A stretch of DNA of 64,000 bases, from NCBI RefSeq assembly GCF_003058465.1, contig NZ_CP028901.1:868001-932000 (forward strand), read 5' to 3'. The notes below the pieces were generated by a model. That model saw only the letters and a program-made list of their open reading frames with translations, had not been told where the DNA came from and did no database searches. The position numbers and the translations under genes were made by a program. This stretch comes from Orrella marina. GTDB taxonomy: Bacteria > Pseudomonadota > Gammaproteobacteria > Burkholderiales > Burkholderiaceae_B. Below, piece by piece: positions 60,648 through 64,000 of this stretch; the stretch's first letter is position 1; each line of letters starts with the position of its first letter.

Positions 60648-61502
60648 TTATGTTATGTGCACAGAGTGAATATCTGCTACTAGACGTTGTAGTTCTCCAG
60701 GACGCAAACCTAATTGGCCAGGTTGTAGTTCGCCAGTCGCTCCCCATGCACGCCACCAATATTGGGCAAATTCGATTAACGTTTGTGGTACGCCTGTCCC
60801 GATATTACGCACTTGCGGCTTTCCAGGTTCGACGTGTGTAAATGATAGAGCATCCACAAACTGACGGGCGACTTCCTCAACTGGGATAAAGTCCCGAATT
60901 TGAGTGCCCGCGCTCATAGAAAAATTGTCACCGGCCAGCGCTGCTTTTCGTAGCGAAGGCCAAAAACGAGAAGCAGCTTCACCTTCGCCAAACACTTGAA
61001 AAATACGAAGTATCTTTAGACGTAATCCCAAGCTGCGTGCAATGCCAAGACACACAGTTGTTGCTGCAGCTTTAGAAATAGGGTATGACAGTGATGGTCG
61101 CATCTCCGTGCCTGGATGTACAAAATCAATTCCTTCAGCAGCGGCTCCATATTCAAAACATGTACCGGCAACTAAGACATTCTGCACACCCTGTCTGGCG
61201 GCTTGTTGGAGGAGGCGTGTCGTTGCGTAGACGTTCCAATACAAACATTCATCTAGAGGAGCATATGGTGGATTAGGGGTGTGCGAAGCCAGATGAACCA
61301 AGGTCTCACAACCAGCCAACTCTACCTCGAAATTATGGTCTAAAGGACGTTCTATCCACAATGGATTCTGTGATGGCTGTAATCGTGGACGACTGCCTGG
61401 TCTGCATTGCGCAACAACTTCATGACCTGATTTCTGTACCTCGCGTAGAAAGTGGGATCCTACGAAGCCTGTTCCACCGGTAAGGAATATTTTCATGATC
61501 AA
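60648..61502 (-). CDS. NAD-dependent epimerase/dehydratase (predicted CDP-3,6-dideoxyhexulose reductase)
   Basis: Extended SDR of 284 residues. MKIFLTGGTGFVGSHFLREV is the cofactor loop. Catalytic residues are in FEYGAAAEGIDF and YPISKAAATTVCLG (YxxxK). RIFQVFGEGEAASRFWPSLR follows. The start overlaps the cupin epimerase gene by 4 bp. Following RfbG, RfbH and a 5-epimerase-like protein, it is most likely the 4-reductase that finishes a CDP-3,6-dideoxyhexose (AscF, Abe or Prt role). Which sugar isomer is made cannot be read from sequence. Confidence 0.8.
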   Translation of the reverse strand: MIMKIFLTGGTGFVGSHFLREVQKSGHEVVAQCRPGSRPRLQPSQNPLWIERPLDHNFEVELAGCETLVHLASHTPNPPYAPLDECLYWNVYATTRLLQQAARQGVQNVLVAGTCFEYGAAAEGIDFVHPGTEMRPSLSYPISKAAATTVCLGIARSLGLRLKILRIFQVFGEGEAASRFWPSLRKAALAGDNFSMSAGTQIRDFIPVEEVARQFVDALSFTHVEPGKPQVRNIGTGVPQTLIEFAQYWWRAWGATGELQPGQLGLRPGELQRLVADIHSVHIT

Positions 61503-62035
61503 AATGGCGAGGAAAAATCTTTCAACATTGGATGATTATGGTCCCGTTCAGAAATTACGGGTTTATCGATTCCCCACTCAAATCCGAAAGAATCCCACCG
61601 TATACCTAAATCGTTGGATGGTGCATAGACCGAAGTGACTTTGTAAGCGAGCAGCGCGTCATCACTCAACGCAAGGAATCCGTGGGCCATGCCTTTAGGA
61701 ATTATCAGGCCATGACCATAGGTGGAGTCAAGTTCAACAGACGTGCATTGGCCGTAGGTTGCTGATTCCTTGCGTAGATCTAATACTACATCCAGCACTT
61801 TGCCGTGTATACAGTAGACAAGCTTCTCGTGATCGTTTGGTGGGGTTTGAAAATGCATGCCGCGGATGACACCTTTTCGGGAACTTGAGTAGTATTCCTC
61901 ATGCCACATCGTAGGTAGCCCCAACTCAGCGAAACGCATGGAGTGAAATGTCTTCACAAATGCGCCACGATCGTCCTTAGAAATAAAAGGATGTACTCGG
62001 AAGCAACCGCTCAGAACAGTAGGGGTCAATTTCAT
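61499..62035 (-). CDS. RmlC/AscE-type cupin epimerase
   Basis: Cupin of 178 residues from the dTDP-4-dehydrorhamnose 3,5-epimerase family. VHPFISKDDRGAFVKTFHSM and EEYYSSSRKGVIRGMHFQTP (catalytic His in RGMHFQ) are clear. KGMAHGFLALSDDALLAYKV and the C-terminal GIRWDSFGFEW are as in RmlC. Directly downstream of rfbH it fits better as the 5-epimerase of the ascarylose route (AscE) than as RmlC, because no rmlA, rmlB or rmlD is next to it. This is an inference from context. Confidence 0.85.
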   Translation of the reverse strand: MKLTPTVLSGCFRVHPFISKDDRGAFVKTFHSMRFAELGLPTMWHEEYYSSSRKGVIRGMHFQTPPNDHEKLVYCIHGKVLDVVLDLRKESATYGQCTSVELDSTYGHGLIIPKGMAHGFLALSDDALLAYKVTSVYAPSNDLGIRWDSFGFEWGIDKPVISERDHNHPMLKDFSSPF

Positions 62036-62045
62036 AGCCCGAATC

Positions 62046-63398
62046 TCAGAAATTCAATCCAAAGAACTCTTCTAGCTTGTCTGCAATGAAGTCAAGGTGT
62101 TCTTTGTCCAGAGCTGGAAAGGTACCTAGCCAGAATGTATGGTTCATTACAGTATCTGTGTTGGTGAGTTCTCCGCTAACACGATATTTACGGCCTGCCA
62201 TATAGGGTTGTTTGGTCAGATTGCCGGCGAACAGCAGGCGAGTACCAATCTTGTTCTGTTCAAGGTAGGCAATGAGATCATTTCGTTTGATCCCGGTTTC
62301 ATGTTTTACCACCAGCGGAAAGCCGAACCAAGATGGCTCGGACTCAGGGGTCGCTTCCGGCAAATGAAGGAAGTCAGCGCAGGTTTGAAGACGGCTGCGT
62401 AGATAAGCGAAGTTACTACGGCGCTTGGCGATGAATTCGTCTAATCGTTCTAGCTGCGCCAAGGCACAGGCAGCTTGCATATCTGTTATCTTCAGGTTAT
62501 AGCCAAGATGACTGTAGGTATATTTATGGTCGTAGCCATCTGGCAAATCACCACCCAGTTGCTCCTTTGTCCAACAAAAGCGATTGTTGCAGGTGTTGTC
62601 TTTACCAGGAGGGCAATAGCAGTCACGTCCCCAATCCCTGAAAGATTCAGCAATAAGCTTGAGCTCAGCGTTATTAGTAAACACAGCGCCCCCTTCACCC
62701 ATAGTGATGTGGTGAGCCGGGTAAAAACTTAGCGTCGCAATGTCTCCAAATGTGCCCACCATCTGCCCTTTATACGTTGCTCCGAGCGCATCGCAACAAT
62801 CCTCCACTAGCCAGAGGTTGTATTTTTTACAAAGTTCAGTTACTACTTCGAGGTTGAAAGGGTTGCCCAAGCTGTGCGCCAGCATGATTGCCTTGGTCTT
62901 GGGTGTAATCGCCGCCTCGATCTTGCTTGCATCGATATTATGTGTCGCCAGATCAACATCAACGAACACTGGAACCGCGCCGAACTGGATGATTGGATTG
63001 ACAGTCGTTGGGAAGCCTGCAGCTACGCCGATGACCTCATCACCTTGTTTAATGGCACGATCACCGAGCTTCGGACTGGTCAGAGTGGAGAAAGCCACCA
63101 GGTTGGCGGACGATCCTGAGTTCACTGTAATCAAATACTTGACGCCAAGAAACTCAGCCAGTCGGCGCTCGAACTCGGCATTAAAACGACCGGTGGTCAA
63201 CCAGCCGTCTAATGCGGCGTCGACCATCATCTTGAGCTCGCCGGCTCCAATGACCTTTCCGGATACCGGTACGGGAGTCTGCCCTGGCATAAATGGCTTG
63301 GGTGCATATGCGATGTCCGCATATTGCTGCACCAGTTCTCCTATCTGGCTACGCAACCGGTCGAGTTGAGGTTGAAAGTTGATCGTCGTTGAGGTCAT
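62046..63398 (-). CDS. rfbH: CDP-6-deoxy-4-hexulose 3-dehydrase (RfbH/E1)
   Basis: PMP-dependent [2Fe-2S] enzyme of 450 residues that removes the C3 hydroxyl of CDP-4-keto-6-deoxyglucose. The PLP-fold aminotransferase frame is intact, but the usual Schiff-base Lys is replaced by His in [15 protein letters not shown] (H229), the hallmark of E1. The iron-sulfur ligands are C202 and the triad C260-x-C262-x7-C270 ([11 protein letters not shown]). Length and order match RfbH/DdhC/AscC. It needs an E3 reductase (DdhD/AscD), which is not in the window. Its start overlaps rfbG by 4 bp. Confidence 0.96.
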   Translation of the reverse strand: MTSTTINFQPQLDRLRSQIGELVQQYADIAYAPKPFMPGQTPVPVSGKVIGAGELKMMVDAALDGWLTTGRFNAEFERRLAEFLGVKYLITVNSGSSANLVAFSTLTSPKLGDRAIKQGDEVIGVAAGFPTTVNPIIQFGAVPVFVDVDLATHNIDASKIEAAITPKTKAIMLAHSLGNPFNLEVVTELCKKYNLWLVEDCCDALGATYKGQMVGTFGDIATLSFYPAHHITMGEGGAVFTNNAELKLIAESFRDWGRDCYCPPGKDNTCNNRFCWTKEQLGGDLPDGYDHKYTYSHLGYNLKITDMQAACALAQLERLDEFIAKRRSNFAYLRSRLQTCADFLHLPEATPESEPSWFGFPLVVKHETGIKRNDLIAYLEQNKIGTRLLFAGNLTKQPYMAGRKYRVSGELTNTDTVMNHTFWLGTFPALDKEHLDFIADKLEEFFGLNF

Positions 63399-64000
63399 GG
63401 TTTAGACTCGTATTCAGAAATCTGATTTAAGCAAACTGCTCGCATGTCTTGGCCATTGAGCCAGGACTGGTGCCAGTCTGTGATGTGTTTAAGCGCAGTT
63501 TCAAGTGACCAGCGGGGCGACCACTGCAAACGCTGGCGTGCTTTTGAAATATCCAGTTTTAAATAGGTGGCCTCATGCGGATGAAAACCGGGCTGGATCT
63601 TCCAGCTTGCCCCGTTACCCCAACTGTCGCAGAGGTGTTCAACAATCCACTGAACTGGTCTGGCATCTTCGTCCCGAGGTCCGAAATTCCAGCCTTCAGC
63701 GTCTGTCTGACCGTTTGTGTACAGTCTCTCAGCTAAAAGCAGGTAGCCGGACAAGGGCTCTAGAACATGCTGCCACGGACGAATTGCATTCGGATTCCGG
63801 ATGAGTACAGACTCATCTTTTTCTAAAGCGCGCAGGATGTCGGGTACCAATCGATCGAGAGCCCAGTCACCACCGCCAATCACATTGCCAGCACGGGCAG
63901 TGGCCAAGGCGATTCCAGCATCCTTCAGAAAGGATTTGCGATAGGCAGCGCTGACTAGTTCAGCGCAACCTTTGCTGTTGGAGTAGGGGTCAAAACCGCC
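63395..64000 (-). CDS. rfbG: CDP-glucose 4,6-dehydratase, C-terminal part
   Basis: Reading frame entering from the right window edge and ending at 63395. The visible 201 residues include [13 protein letters not shown], the SDR YxxxK-type motif (YSNSK), then [20 protein letters not shown] and [20 protein letters not shown]. These are diagnostic for RfbG/DdhB, which starts the CDP-3,6-dideoxyhexose route. The stop overlaps the rfbH start by 4 bp (ATGA). The N-terminus is outside the window. Confidence 0.95.
   Translation of the reverse strand, partial: GGFDPYSNSKGCAELVSAAYRKSFLKDAGIALATARAGNVIGGGDWALDRLVPDILRALEKDESVLIRNPNAIRPWQHVLEPLSGYLLLAERLYTNGQTDAEGWNFGPRDEDARPVQWIVEHLCDSWGNGASWKIQPGFHPHEATYLKLDISKARQRLQWSPRWSLETALKHITDWHQSWLNGQDMRAVCLNQISEYESKP

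Noticed and set aside
1..64000. tRNA, rRNA and CRISPR arrays
   Set aside because: No cloverleaf-like segments with CCA-adjacent acceptor stems, no rRNA sequence and no regularly spaced repeats were seen on reading; a tRNAscan and CRISPR finder run would confirm.

Overview
The window looks like a betaproteobacterial chromosome, probably Burkholderiales and close to Alcaligenaceae. That is inference from gene content: two orphan Bug-type (TctC-like) solute receptors, a complete Liv ABC core, ICL/PEP-mutase and ThDP catabolic enzymes, and IS types common in that order. The left third is fairly GC-rich. Several genes in 48-59 kb and the 21.6-22.1 kb spacer are visibly AT-rich and look acquired.

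Layout: (1) 1-7.5 kb: zinc alcohol dehydrogenase (cut by the window edge), livF-livG-livM-livH on the minus strand, then a divergent SWIM/SNF2 helicase. (2) 7.5-14.6 kb: an eroded accessory island. It holds an IS4-family element that has removed the 5' end of an AAA ATPase, a fic gene split by an ISAzo13-family element with a 3-bp target duplication, decayed HEPN and MNT toxin-antitoxin genes, and a LysR scrap. (3) 14.8-23.1 kb: metabolic genes (ICL/PEP mutase family, GntR/UTRA regulator, ThDP enzyme, two Bug receptors, a short-chain dehydrogenase without the usual YxxxK). (4) 23.1-24.2 kb: IS graveyard (IS630, IS5, a 99-bp element, an IS5-end fold-back). (5) 24.3-38.7 kb, plus strand: a tightly overlapping operon encoding two GT2 proteins, an ABC exporter, an ATP-grasp enzyme, a LicC-like nucleotidyltransferase, an APH/LicA-like kinase, a possible Dit1/PvcA relative and LicD. 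LicD is cut in two by a complete IS66 element. (6) 38.7-64 kb, minus strand: a surface-polysaccharide cluster. It contains wbuB-fnlC-fnlB-fnlA (UDP-L-FucNAc), several glycosyltransferases, a Wzy/WaaL-type protein, gmd-fcl (GDP-L-fucose), a Wzx-type flippase and, at the right edge, a CDP-3,6-dideoxyhexose set (rfbG, rfbH, a cupin epimerase, a reductase). It is broken by nested IS1380, IS5, IS4, ISL3 and IS3 material.

Reading: regions 5 and 6 converge at 38.72 kb and probably act on one cell-surface glycan. Region 6 makes FucNAc, fucose and a dideoxyhexose and assembles and flips the unit. Region 5 would add a phosphorylated substituent through a kinase, nucleotidyltransferase and LicD-type transferase, with its own exporter. 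Three genes (fic, AAA ATPase, licD) are visibly broken by insertion sequences. Many region 5 proteins, and fnlB in region 6, carry long low-complexity insertions inside otherwise recognisable domains. No tRNA, rRNA or CRISPR array was seen.
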